Shown here: piece after piece, positions 1-5,768 of the stretch
Position numbering within the stretch: the first letter of the stretch is position 1
Layout of the letters: each line of letters begins with the position of its first letter
DNA from: an uncultured Clostridia bacterium
Lineage (GTDB): Bacteria; Bacillota; Clostridia; Peptostreptococcales; Anaerovoracaceae
Direction: 5' to 3'
DNA length: 7,155 bases
NCBI GenBank assembly: GCA_934277655.1
Contig: CAKQVC010000100.1
Location: 1 to 7,155, forward strand
The notes under the pieces: model-generated
Seen by the model: the letters and a program-made list of their open reading frames with translations, nothing else
What the model was told of the DNA's origin: nothing
Database searches by the model: none
Program-made: the position numbers and the translations under genes

Positions 1-717
1 GTGCAGATGTCCCATATCGGAAGCTGCAGCGCGGTCGGCTACATGCGAGAAACGCTGGATGTTTTGGATAAAGCCAGAGCCGAGGGCGTGGACATCATGT
101 CGGACTGTTACCCTTATCATGCGTTCTGTACGGGAATCGGGACGGCGGTTTTTGATGAAGAGTCCTTTTCCAAGTGGGATTACAGCGATCTGATGATTAC
201 CGCAGGACCGTACAAGAATCAGCGCTGCACGAAGGAGCTGTTTGAAAAACTGCGCAAAGAAGATCCGGATATGTATGTTGTCGCGTTCGTGATGAATGAA
301 GAAGAAATCGACATGGCATACAAGCAGCCTTATGTCATGGTTGGCAGTGACTGCGGTTTTGTCGATCAGGCGGGTCATCCGCGCGGCGCGGGAACCTTCC
401 CAAGGATTTTGGGTTATTATGTAAGAGAACGCAAGGTGATGAGCCTCATGGAGGCGTTGAAGAAGATGACGCTGCTTCCGGCACAGCGCGTGAATTTGAC
501 GCATAAGGGCGAAGTGAAGGAGGGCTATGACGCGGATCTGGTGATTTTCGACGAAAACACGATTATCGACCGGGCGACCTTTGAAGAACCGACGCTGCCG
601 CCGGAAGGAATTTCCTACGTGCTGCTGAACGGAGAGGTCGCGGTAAGAAACAACGAAATCGTAAACGGAAGATTGGGAAGCTATATTCCTTATGCACCTG
701 CGGCAAAGCGCGGATAA
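1..717 (+). CDS. N-acyl-D-amino-acid deacylase-like amidohydrolase, C-terminal part (5' end outside window)
   Basis: This is the C-terminal 239 codons, stop included, of a metal-dependent amidohydrolase of the D-aminoacylase (N-acyl-D-amino-acid deacylase / dihydroorotase-like) family, which hydrolyses the amide bond of N-acyl-D-amino acids or related compounds in the cytoplasm. In the fragment, residues 2-6 (QMSHI) hold a probable metal-binding His (H5), 34-39 read SDCYPY, and 115-120 read GSDCGF with the likely catalytic or metal Asp D117. Residues 126-135 (HPRGAGTFPR) match the family's HPR...GTFPR block, 156-162 the MTLLPAQ block, and 170-184 the GEVKEGYDADLVIFD block at the return to the small beta domain. 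Whole proteins of this family are about 480-530 residues, so roughly half is missing to the left. The GTG at base 1 is almost certainly an internal Val codon. The exact substrate cannot be read from this part. The gene is convergent with the minus-strand regulator and separated from it by terminators. Confidence 0.85.
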   Translation: MQMSHIGSCSAVGYMRETLDVLDKARAEGVDIMSDCYPYHAFCTGIGTAVFDEESFSKWDYSDLMITAGPYKNQRCTKELFEKLRKEDPDMYVVAFVMNEEEIDMAYKQPYVMVGSDCGFVDQAGHPRGAGTFPRILGYYVRERKVMSLMEALKKMTLLPAQRVNLTHKGEVKEGYDADLVIFDENTIIDRATFEEPTLPPEGISYVLLNGEVAVRNNEIVNGRLGSYIPYAPAAKRG

Positions 718-748
718 GCGCCGCGGCAGCTGCATAGCGGAGCGTTTT
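718..748 (+). terminator. Weak candidate terminator directly after the deacylase stop
   Basis: The arms GCGCCGC (718-724) and GCGGAGC (737-743) pair with one mismatch around a 12-nt loop and are followed by TTTT at 745-748. The stem is short and interrupted, so this may only be a 3'-end hairpin. The much stronger terminator at 926-971 would catch any read-through. Confidence 0.3.
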
Positions 749-795
749 ATATAGAAGCATCGAGCCATGCGCGCCGATGAGGACTGTTAAAATAG

Positions 796-880
796 GACAA
801 AAGCGCACATAACGAAATCAGAGATTTCTATGCATACGTGGCGCTCGCCCATGAGCGCCGCTTCGCAAGGTGCTTTTGTC
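796..880 (+). ncRNA. Possible structured RNA or structured 3' UTR (unrecognised)
   Basis: GACAAAAGCGC (796-806) pairs with GGTGCTTTTGTC (870-880) over 11 pairs including one G-U. This long-range stem encloses two perfect hairpins. The first is GAAATC/GATTTC (814-819 with 823-828, 3-nt loop). The second is GGCGCTC/GAGCGCC (840-846 with 853-859, 6-nt loop). A further small palindrome, ATTCC-G-GGAAT, lies at 884-894, and the strong terminator at 926-971 follows. No reading frame here looks like protein and no + strand gene follows for 2 kb, so a riboswitch leader is unlikely. A small RNA or a processed 3' UTR of the deacylase transcript fits better. I do not recognise a known RNA family, and no promoter was identified. 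Confidence 0.3.
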
Positions 881-925
881 GTGATTCCGGGAATACCGCT
901 CGGCGATATTTCCTACATGATAATT

Positions 926-971
926 AAAAAGAGAATACAATTCCTTACGGGAATCTTGTATTCTCTTTTTT
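926..971. terminator. Strong bidirectional rho-independent terminator
   Basis: A perfect 15-bp inverted repeat, AAAAAGAGAATACAA (926-940) and its complement (956-970), is extended by TTCC/GGAA (941-944 with 950-953) around a short loop. On the + strand the stem ends in TTTTTT (966-971). On the - strand it ends in TTTTTAATT (complement of 922-930). It can therefore stop transcripts from both directions in the convergent gap between the deacylase and the regulator. Confidence 0.85.
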
Positions 972-979
972 GCCTATAC

Positions 980-1007
980 AAAAAGACCACCGGTAAATCC
1001 GGTAGTC
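980..1007 (-). terminator. Minus-strand rho-independent terminator
   Basis: On the minus strand, GACTACCGG (1007-999) pairs with CCGGTGGTC (993-985) with one mismatch around a 5-nt loop, and UUUUU follows (complement of 980-984). It is oriented to end leftward transcription, either of the sigma-54 regulator mRNA or of whatever transcribes the short frame at 1075-1200. Confidence 0.65.
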
Positions 1008-1074
1008 CTATACGGCTAAAGTGCTTTCTTTTTCTTCAAAAAATTCGTAATCTAAAAGAACCAAAGTAGTACCC

Positions 1075-1200
1075 CTACTTCTTGTGATGATATGGATCGT
1101 GGCAATGCTCCGCGTCACATCGTTCTTCCTCTTTTTTAAAAATATCCCAGTCGTGGTAGACATACAGAGAATCATCAATAAACTTCTTCTGTTCCTCCCA
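1075..1200 (-). pseudogene. Orphan His/Cys-rich C-terminal reading frame without a start codon (possible gene remnant)
   Basis: On the minus strand a 41-codon frame runs from a TGA (1203-1201) to a TAG (1077-1075). It reads WEEQKKFIDDSLYVYHDWDI followed by FKKEEERCDA and EHCHDPYHHKK. The composition is unlike random intergenic sequence: it is charged, with aromatic residues at the YVYHDWDIF stretch, and ends in a C-x5-H-C-H-x3-YHH tail that could bind a metal. No ATG, GTG or TTG occurs in frame, and the frame is closed just upstream, so it looks like the 3' remnant of a decayed gene or a frame-shifted small gene. An overlapping frame with an ATG (1208-1008, 66 codons) encodes less protein-like sequence. 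A minus-strand terminator lies about 70 bases downstream. I do not recognise the family. Confidence 0.35.
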
Positions 1201-1215
1201 TCATGCATCGCTGCA

Positions 1216-1247
1216 CCGCCCGGTTGATCAGCGGATCAACTGGGCGG
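1216..1247. repeat. Long GC-rich inverted repeat (hairpin) after the regulator gene
   Basis: CCGCCCGGTTGATC (1216-1229) pairs with GATCAACTGGGCGG (1234-1247) over 14 pairs with one G-U and a 4-nt loop (AGCG). It begins 14 bases beyond the regulator's stop codon. On the minus strand no U-tract follows it. On the + strand a T-rich stretch (GGTTTGTTTT, about 1254-1263) follows. It could be a 3'-end-stabilising hairpin for the regulator mRNA, a U-poor terminator, or a stop for + strand read-through. Confidence 0.6.
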
Positions 1248-1261
1248 CGGTACGGTTTGTT

Positions 1262-2638
1262 TTAGAATAAATCGTATTTTTTTAATTTTCCATAGAGCGT
1301 TTGGCGAGAAATCTTTAATTCTGAAGCAGTCTTGGAAATATTATAACGGTTGCGGGCAACAGCACCACGTAAAATCTCTTTTTCCAAAATCGAAATTTGT
1401 GCATCTAAAGATGTCCCGGGTTTGACTAGAGCTTCCACGGCAAGTTGTTTGCTTGTGAGAACTTGCTCTTTTGACACGATACTTTCAAGAGTTCTTTGAT
1501 TAAACATGTACTCAGGTAAGTCATGAATGGTAATCATACCTTCCGGCTTTATCGTACAACCATATTCTATAACATTCTTCAGTTCACGAACATTTCCATC
1601 CCACGGATAAGATTGAAAGAATGCCAAAACTTCATCATCAAGATCAATGATATGGTGATTTAATCGTTGATTAAATAAGTTGATGTAGTGATTGCACAAT
1701 AATGGGATATCATCGGTGCGTTCGCGTAAAGACGGAATTGCGTAGTTAGTAACATTTAAACGATAAAAAAGGTCTTTGCGAAACCGATTTTCCTTTACCA
1801 TCTTTGCTAGATTTTCATTTGTAGAAGCAATGATTCTGACATCAACTTCTCGTTCCTCATTTTCACCGATTCTTCGAATACTGTTATTTTCTAATGCGCG
1901 CAGAAGCTTGCCTTGTAAATCCAAGGAGAGTGAGTTGACTTCATCGAGGTAGAGTGTTCCGCCGTCTGCAACCTCGAATAGACCTGCTTTGTCGATTGCT
2001 CCTGTAAAACTACCCTTACTGGAACCAAATAAAATACTTTCCATCAGATTATCTGGGATTGCAGCGCAGTTTTGAATTAAAAATGGTAATCCTCGTCGCG
2101 GGCTGTTTGCGTGGATCGTGTGTGCGATCAATTCTTTTCCGGTGCCTGTTTCGCCGTAGATTAGCACACTCGCATCGGTGGAGGCAATTCGTTTTAAGGT
2201 TTCGAAGCTTTCTTTGAAATGCTTGTTTTGCGTGATAATATCGTCAAAATTATATTTTGACAGCAAGCGAATTTTTTTTTGACGGTGTGAATTGGATGTT
2301 AATTCTACCGAAAGCGTCATACAGCCTAAAACACCCGTCTCATTGATAAGCGGATAGGAGGAATTGAGTGATTTCCTCGGTGTGCCGTTCACTTCAAAGA
2401 GCTGAAGTTCGTTTAGAATCGGTTTTTTTTGATCAATTGCACGGAAAGTTGTGAAATCGTCGCGGGTAAAGAACGGATATAGCTCGAAAATTGAACGACC
2501 GATTGCATCTTCATCACGAATCATGTTGATTTGGTCATTATAGTCTTGATAATATAAAACTTTTCCATGTACGTCACAAATTAGAATGGAGTCAGACTGG
2601 TTAAACAATTCTTTAAAAACTCTGTCAGTCTGTGGCAT
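1262..2638 (-). CDS. Sigma-54-dependent transcriptional activator, PAS-AAA+-Fis HTH (RocR-like)
   Basis: This 458-residue cytoplasmic enhancer-binding protein remodels sigma-54 RNA polymerase using ATP. A PAS-like sensor domain spans about residues 5-115. The AAA+ module (about 133-370) shows Walker A GETGTGKE (162-169), ESILFG plus the sigma-54 contact loop GSFTGA (200-214), Walker [10 protein letters not shown] (226-234), sensor I STN (272-274), arginine-finger residues in FRKDLFYRL (286-294) and sensor [10 protein letters not shown] (346-353). A Fis-type helix-turn-helix closes the protein (about 424-456, [20 protein letters not shown]). Domain order and length match RocR-type regulators of arginine and related catabolism. 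There is no receiver domain, so activation is probably by a small ligand or redox state sensed by PAS. The start is the ATG at 2638, because AGGGG precedes it by 7 bases; the GTG at 2653 would place that site inside the gene. It is divergent from a sigma-54 promoter and probably controls the ureohydrolase-TRAP operon. Its base composition is visibly more AT-rich than that of its neighbours. Confidence 0.93.
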   Translation of the reverse strand: MPQTDRVFKELFNQSDSILICDVHGKVLYYQDYNDQINMIRDEDAIGRSIFELYPFFTRDDFTTFRAIDQKKPILNELQLFEVNGTPRKSLNSSYPLINETGVLGCMTLSVELTSNSHRQKKIRLLSKYNFDDIITQNKHFKESFETLKRIASTDASVLIYGETGTGKELIAHTIHANSPRRGLPFLIQNCAAIPDNLMESILFGSSKGSFTGAIDKAGLFEVADGGTLYLDEVNSLSLDLQGKLLRALENNSIRRIGENEEREVDVRIIASTNENLAKMVKENRFRKDLFYRLNVTNYAIPSLRERTDDIPLLCNHYINLFNQRLNHHIIDLDDEVLAFFQSYPWDGNVRELKNVIEYGCTIKPEGMITIHDLPEYMFNQRTLESIVSKEQVLTSKQLAVEALVKPGTSLDAQISILEKEILRGAVARNRYNISKTASELKISRQTLYGKLKKYDLF

Positions 2639-2645
2639 CTTGCAT

Positions 2646-2650
2646 CCCCT
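2646..2650 (-). promoter_or_regulatory. Ribosome binding site that sets the regulator start
   Basis: AGGGG on the minus strand lies 7 bases before the ATG at 2638. This favours a 458-residue product over the longer form beginning with the GTG at 2653. Confidence 0.6.
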
Positions 2651-2729
2651 CACTTTCGAAACGATAAGTTTTCATTTTTATGTAAGAAATATCGCCGAGC
2701 GATGCTTCCATCATAATGATAAGCGCTCC

Positions 2730-2745
2730 TTGCAGAGCTGTGCAA
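2730..2745. promoter_or_regulatory. Candidate enhancer (UAS) site 1 for the sigma-54 activator
   Basis: TTGCAGAGCTGTGCAA is a 16-base dyad with 14 of 16 positions symmetric, a typical size for a Fis-type HTH dimer site. Its centre is about 196 bases upstream of the predicted sigma-54 start. The element continues with AGAAAT to 2751, and the 22-base unit recurs 30 bases to the right. The assignment is by position and symmetry only. Confidence 0.5.
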
Positions 2746-2759
2746 AGAAATTGATGCTT

Positions 2760-2781
2760 CCGTTTAGCACTGTAAAGAAAT
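2760..2781. promoter_or_regulatory. Candidate enhancer (UAS) site 2
   Basis: This 22-base unit matches the unit at 2730-2751 at 15 of 22 positions and shares the right half TG(C/T)AAAGAAAT. It contains a weaker dyad, TTTA-N6-TAAA (2763-2776). The 30-base register between the two units is close to three helical turns, so two activator dimers could sit on the same DNA face. Confidence 0.4.
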
Positions 2782-2906
2782 CATACAAAAAGTTAAAAAA
2801 CTATACACATAGTGTCTGCATTAAAATACATTATTTTTTTACCTAAAACAAGGAAAGATTAGAGTTTTCAACGGGTTTTGTAATTAAGGAAAACAGAGAG
2901 AACATA

Positions 2907-2923
2907 TTGGCATAATGCTTGCT
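2907..2923 (+). promoter_or_regulatory. Sigma-54 (-24/-12) promoter of the ureohydrolase-TRAP operon
   Basis: TTGGCATAATGCTTGCT fits the consensus YTGGCACGRNNNTTGCW at the key positions. The -24 GG (2909-2910) and the -12 GC (2921-2922) have exact spacing, and the only clear departures are T for C after TGGCA and A for the next G. Transcription should start near 2934, giving a leader of about 43 bases before the ATG at 2977. The divergent sigma-54 activator gene supports the call. Confidence 0.88.
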
Positions 2924-2960
2924 TTATTTACAGGTAAAAGATGCATCAAAATTTATTTCC

Positions 2961-2966
2961 GGGAGG
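2961..2966 (+). promoter_or_regulatory. Ribosome binding site that sets the ureohydrolase start
   Basis: GGGAGG lies 10 bases before the ATG at 2977. An earlier in-frame ATG at 2941 has no such site and lies only about 7 bases after the predicted transcription start, so 2977 is chosen. Confidence 0.8.
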
Positions 2967-2976
2967 GACAAAAATC

Positions 2977-3873
2977 ATGGAAAAATTAAAATATGGACTT
3001 TTAGGATTAAATTACGACACAGAAGCCGGAAGAGGATGGCCAGGTGCAAGATATGCGCCTGACAGCATACGAAAAGCAATGTCGGGAATTATGAACCGAA
3101 TGGAGGACGGATTTCTTTTCGATGTAAACAACAACAGACTTGTTGACTACAATAAAATTGACTTTAAGGATTTCGGAAATTGTGATAATATTGTTCATTA
3201 TGAGCACTATCAAGGTCTGAAAGATATGGCGGAAGAAATCAAGAAGGTCATGGCGGAAGGCTACAAGCCGATTTTGCTGGGAGGTGATCATTCCGTAACA
3301 AACGCAGGCTTTATGGCACTGCATGATGTGGCAGACGGAAGAATCGGAATCATCGACTTCGACGCACACCTGGACATCAAGGTGGATTCCCCGGTACAGG
3401 GAAGATTCTCCGGCTCCAGCGAAATCAGAAGAGCGACCGAAATGGAAAAATATGATGCGCACAACATCGTGGAAATCGGTCCGAGAGGCTACAATTATCC
3501 GGAACACTACCACTTCATCAAGGACAGCGGTCTTACCATTTTCACAGCGAGAGATGTATACAAGCTCGGAGCAGAAGAAATCGCAAAACGTACGATTGAA
3601 AAAGTAAGAAAGAATACAGACTATGTTTATATGACCGTTGACATTGACGCGTTGGATATGGCATATGCGCTCGGCTCCGGAGGACAGGAGCCAGCAGGAT
3701 TGAACCACTTCCAGCTGTCCGACTTAATCAAGGCATTCGCACCTTATGTCGATGTGGTTGACTTCGTCGAAGTAAATCCGATGACAGATCACAGAGAGCT
3801 GACCAGCCATGTATGCGCAAACCTCGTTTTGGACTACATTGCAGCAGCTTATTACGAAAAGTTTGAAAAATAA
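2977..3873 (+). CDS. Ureohydrolase of the arginase/agmatinase/formimidoylglutamase superfamily
   Basis: This 298-residue cytoplasmic di-metal hydrolase belongs to a family that splits guanidino or formimidoyl compounds to urea or formamide plus an amine or amino acid. All six metal ligands are visible: H105 in GGDHS (102-106), D129, H131 and D133 in DAHLD (129-133), and D222 and D224 in VDIDALD (221-227). The conserved acidic EVNP (E265) is also present. Agmatinases carry an HG motif after DAHTD; here the matching stretch reads FSGSSEIRR (144-152), with SG as in formimidoylglutamases (HutG type). The usual DP after DxDxxD is replaced by DM (227-228). Agmatine is therefore doubtful, and a guanidino or formimidoyl carboxylate is as likely. 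Length is normal for the superfamily. It is the first gene of the sigma-54 operon, 48 bases before dctQ with no terminator between. No gene symbol is justified. Confidence 0.88.
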   Translation: MEKLKYGLLGLNYDTEAGRGWPGARYAPDSIRKAMSGIMNRMEDGFLFDVNNNRLVDYNKIDFKDFGNCDNIVHYEHYQGLKDMAEEIKKVMAEGYKPILLGGDHSVTNAGFMALHDVADGRIGIIDFDAHLDIKVDSPVQGRFSGSSEIRRATEMEKYDAHNIVEIGPRGYNYPEHYHFIKDSGLTIFTARDVYKLGAEEIAKRTIEKVRKNTDYVYMTVDIDALDMAYALGSGGQEPAGLNHFQLSDLIKAFAPYVDVVDFVEVNPMTDHRELTSHVCANLVLDYIAAAYYEKFEK

Positions 3874-3921
3874 AAGTAAAAGGCTTATATAAGGAGAACG
3901 AAAAAGAAAGTAGGTTTACAG

Positions 3922-4464
3922 ATGAAGACTGTATTAAAGATTAACAATTTCATAGTTAAGGTAGAGCAGGTCATCATCGCAGCCGGAATATTGATCGTTT
4001 CACTTGTTTTGATTGGAAATGTACTCGGAAGACTATTCTTCAGCAAAGGCATCTATGCAACCGAGGAAATCGGCCAATACTGCATTTACGCAATCACCTT
4101 CATCGGTCTGAGCTATGCGGTAACGACAGGAAAACATATCAATATGCTCGGGCTGTTCGATATGGCACCGAAAAAATTCCGGAAAATTGACGCGTTTATC
4201 ATTTCAGGAGTGACGGCAGCTACCATGGGCGTACTTACGGGAATATCCTTTAAATATGTCTCCACGCTGAAACTCATAGGCAAGGTATCCATCAACCTGC
4301 AGGTGCCGACCTATCTGGTGGTTGCGGTAATTTCCTTCGGATTCCTGTTTGCAACGCTGCAGTATATTCTGATATTTATTAAAAATCTGCAAAGCGACGA
4401 AATTTATTTAGGGCTCGAAAATCCATATGTGCCTGATTTCAGAAGGGAGGAAAAGAAAAAATGA
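3922..4464 (+). CDS. TRAP transporter small permease subunit (DctQ family)
   Basis: This 180-residue inner-membrane protein has four predicted membrane helices (about residues 16-38, 50-67, 90-112 and 129-153) and a basic C-terminal tail ending EEKKK, the normal layout of the small TRAP permease that partners DctM. The segment ATEEIGQYCIYAITFIGLSY followed by AVTTGKHI matches the family's conserved region between helices 2 and 3, with paired Glu at 48-49. TRAP systems use an ion gradient, usually sodium, to import organic acids captured by an extracytoplasmic binding protein. The start is the ATG at 3922, with a modest AAAGTAGG 7 bases upstream. A much better AAGGAG (3891-3896) lies about 25 bases away with no suitable start codon after it. 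The stop overlaps the dctM start by 4 bases, implying coupled translation. Confidence 0.93.
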   Translation: MKTVLKINNFIVKVEQVIIAAGILIVSLVLIGNVLGRLFFSKGIYATEEIGQYCIYAITFIGLSYAVTTGKHINMLGLFDMAPKKFRKIDAFIISGVTAATMGVLTGISFKYVSTLKLIGKVSINLQVPTYLVVAVISFGFLFATLQYILIFIKNLQSDEIYLGLENPYVPDFRREEKKK

Positions 4465-5732
4465 TTGTAGTATTGGTTGGAATCATGTTTGCTTGTCTCC
4501 TTTTGGGATTTCCGATGTTTATGTGCATGATTCTGAGTTCGACAGTTGTTATCTTCGCATATCTTGATAGTATGCAGTCGACGACCATCATTCAGCAGCT
4601 CATGTCGGGCGTAGATTCCTTCGCTCTTCTGGCAATTCCGCTTTTCATCTTTGCGGCGGACATCATGAGCGCAGGACATACGGCAAGAAGACTGATTGAA
4701 TTCGTAAAGGCCTTCATCGGCCATATTTATGGAGGATTAGGCGTAACGATGGCAGGGACCTGTACGCTGTTCGGTGCAATTTCAGGCTCCACGCAGGCAA
4801 CGGTAGTAGCAATCGGCAAAACCATGCGTCCGATGATGCTGGAATCCGGCTACAAAGAATCCAATGTTGACGGACTGATTATCTCGGCAGCCAACATTGC
4901 GGCTTTAATCCCGCCAAGCGTAACGATGATTATGTACAGCGTAGTAACGGGTGCTTCCGTCGGTGAAATGTTCATTGCGGGCATCGCTCCGGGCATACTG
5001 CTCTTCATAGTATTTTCGATTTATCAATATTTGAGCGCGAGAAAGAACAAGCTTCCACGCTCCGAAAAGACAACCTGGGCGCAAAAAGGACGGGCAACGC
5101 TCCGTGCGCTGCTTCCGCTGGGATTTCCGGTTATCATTGTAGGAAGCATTTACACAGGAAAGGCAAGTCCGACAGAGGCTGCGGCAATCTCCGTATTATA
5201 TGCGGCTTTGCTGGAAATGGTTGTTTACCGCACGGTAAAGATTAAGGACCTCGGCAAAATTGCTTTGTCCACAGGTGCGGTTACGGCAACGCTGTTCATC
5301 CTGCTTGCAAGCGGACAGATTTTCTCACTCGTGCTTACATATGCGAATGTGCCGCAGATGATTGCAACAGGCGTTTTGGGTGCAAACCCATCCATGACGA
5401 CGATCCTGCTTTGGGTAACGATTTTCTTCTTCATCGCAGGAATGTTCGTCGACCCGCTGATTGCGGTAGTTGTAGTAACGCCGATTTTCTACGGCCCGGC
5501 GATGGCGGCCGGAATCGACCCGATCTGGCTCGGAATCATCATTACGATTCAGTGCATACTCGGAGCGATCTCACCGCCGTTTGGATGCAACATCTTTACA
5601 GCCTGCGCTGCATTTGATGTTCCATATATGAGGGTAGTAAAGGGACTGCCGGTATACATGCTCATTATGATAGCATTATCGGTAATACTGATTTTCTTCC
5701 CGCAAATTATCACATTCTATCGGTTATTTTAA
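4461..5732 (+). CDS. TRAP transporter large permease subunit (DctM family)
   Basis: This 423-residue multi-spanning membrane protein is the transport channel of the TRAP system. Characteristic blocks are SFALLAIPLFIF (53-64), GAISGSTQATVVAIG (105-119), the GYKES turn (130-134), LIPPSVTMIMY (149-159), GASVGEMFIAGIAPG (164-178) and a second half repeat with AISPPFG near residue 370. Length matches the normal 420-430 residues and the protein looks intact, with about a dozen hydrophobic segments. The start is supported by GGGAGG at 4445-4450, 10 bases upstream. The ATGA overlap with dctQ (4461-4464) indicates translational coupling and equimolar permease subunits. The transported substrate cannot be deduced from this subunit. 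Confidence 0.96.
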   Translation: MIVVLVGIMFACLLLGFPMFMCMILSSTVVIFAYLDSMQSTTIIQQLMSGVDSFALLAIPLFIFAADIMSAGHTARRLIEFVKAFIGHIYGGLGVTMAGTCTLFGAISGSTQATVVAIGKTMRPMMLESGYKESNVDGLIISAANIAALIPPSVTMIMYSVVTGASVGEMFIAGIAPGILLFIVFSIYQYLSARKNKLPRSEKTTWAQKGRATLRALLPLGFPVIIVGSIYTGKASPTEAAAISVLYAALLEMVVYRTVKIKDLGKIALSTGAVTATLFILLASGQIFSLVLTYANVPQMIATGVLGANPSMTTILLWVTIFFFIAGMFVDPLIAVVVVTPIFYGPAMAAGIDPIWLGIIITIQCILGAISPPFGCNIFTACAAFDVPYMRVVKGLPVYMLIMIALSVILIFFPQIITFYRLF

Positions 5733-5768
5733 TGCAGAGTCTGTAGGACTAGGAGAAAGGATGAAGAC

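Larger units (their letters stand above)
2639..2976. promoter_or_regulatory. Divergent control region between regulator and ureohydrolase operon
   Basis: This 338-base gap has no gene. From left to right it contains the regulator's ribosome binding site, the dyad ATCAT-A-ATGAT (2710-2720), and two related repeats (2730-2751 and 2760-2781) proposed as activator sites. The 9-base word GATGCTTCC occurs twice (2701-2709 and 2753-2761). The dyad ACTAT-ACAC-ATAGT lies at 2800-2813, and a strongly AT-rich spacer runs to the sigma-54 promoter (2907-2923). AT-rich DNA between enhancer and promoter suits DNA looping. I could not find a convincing sigma-70 promoter for the leftward regulator gene; TATGAT-like sequence on the minus strand near 2710-2715 lacks a good -35 element. 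Confidence 0.75.

Noticed and set aside
1..3. GTG at base 1 as the start of the deacylase-like gene
   Set aside because: The protein begins in the middle of the family's conserved domain, so this is an internal Val codon of a gene cut by the window edge.
563..808. 81-codon minus-strand frame at the end of the deacylase
   Set aside because: It overlaps the deacylase coding region antisense, has no ribosome binding site and no recognisable motif.
830..1069. 79-codon + strand frame
   Set aside because: It runs through both terminator hairpins, and its translation follows the inverted repeats rather than any protein-like pattern.
2639..2653. GTG at 2653 as the regulator start
   Set aside because: AGGGG at 2646-2650 is well placed for the ATG at 2638 and would be coding if 2653 were used; nothing precedes 2653 as a ribosome binding site.
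2654..2720. Sigma-70 promoter for the leftward regulator
   Set aside because: TATGAT-like sequence is present on the minus strand near 2710-2715, but no -35 hexamer lies at a proper distance, so no promoter is called.
2941..2976. In-frame ATG at 2941 giving 12 extra residues on the ureohydrolase
   Set aside because: It lies about 7 bases after the predicted transcription start with no ribosome binding site, while the ATG at 2977 has GGGAGG 10 bases upstream and matches the family's N-terminus.
3007..3708. 233-codon open frame antisense to the ureohydrolase
   Set aside because: It is the mirror of a clearly conserved gene, has no recognisable domain or ribosome binding site, and its length is explained by codon use of the sense gene.
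3007..3873. Naming the ureohydrolase speB (agmatinase)
   Set aside because: The HG motif expected of agmatinases is SG here and DP is DM, so a gene symbol would overstate the evidence.
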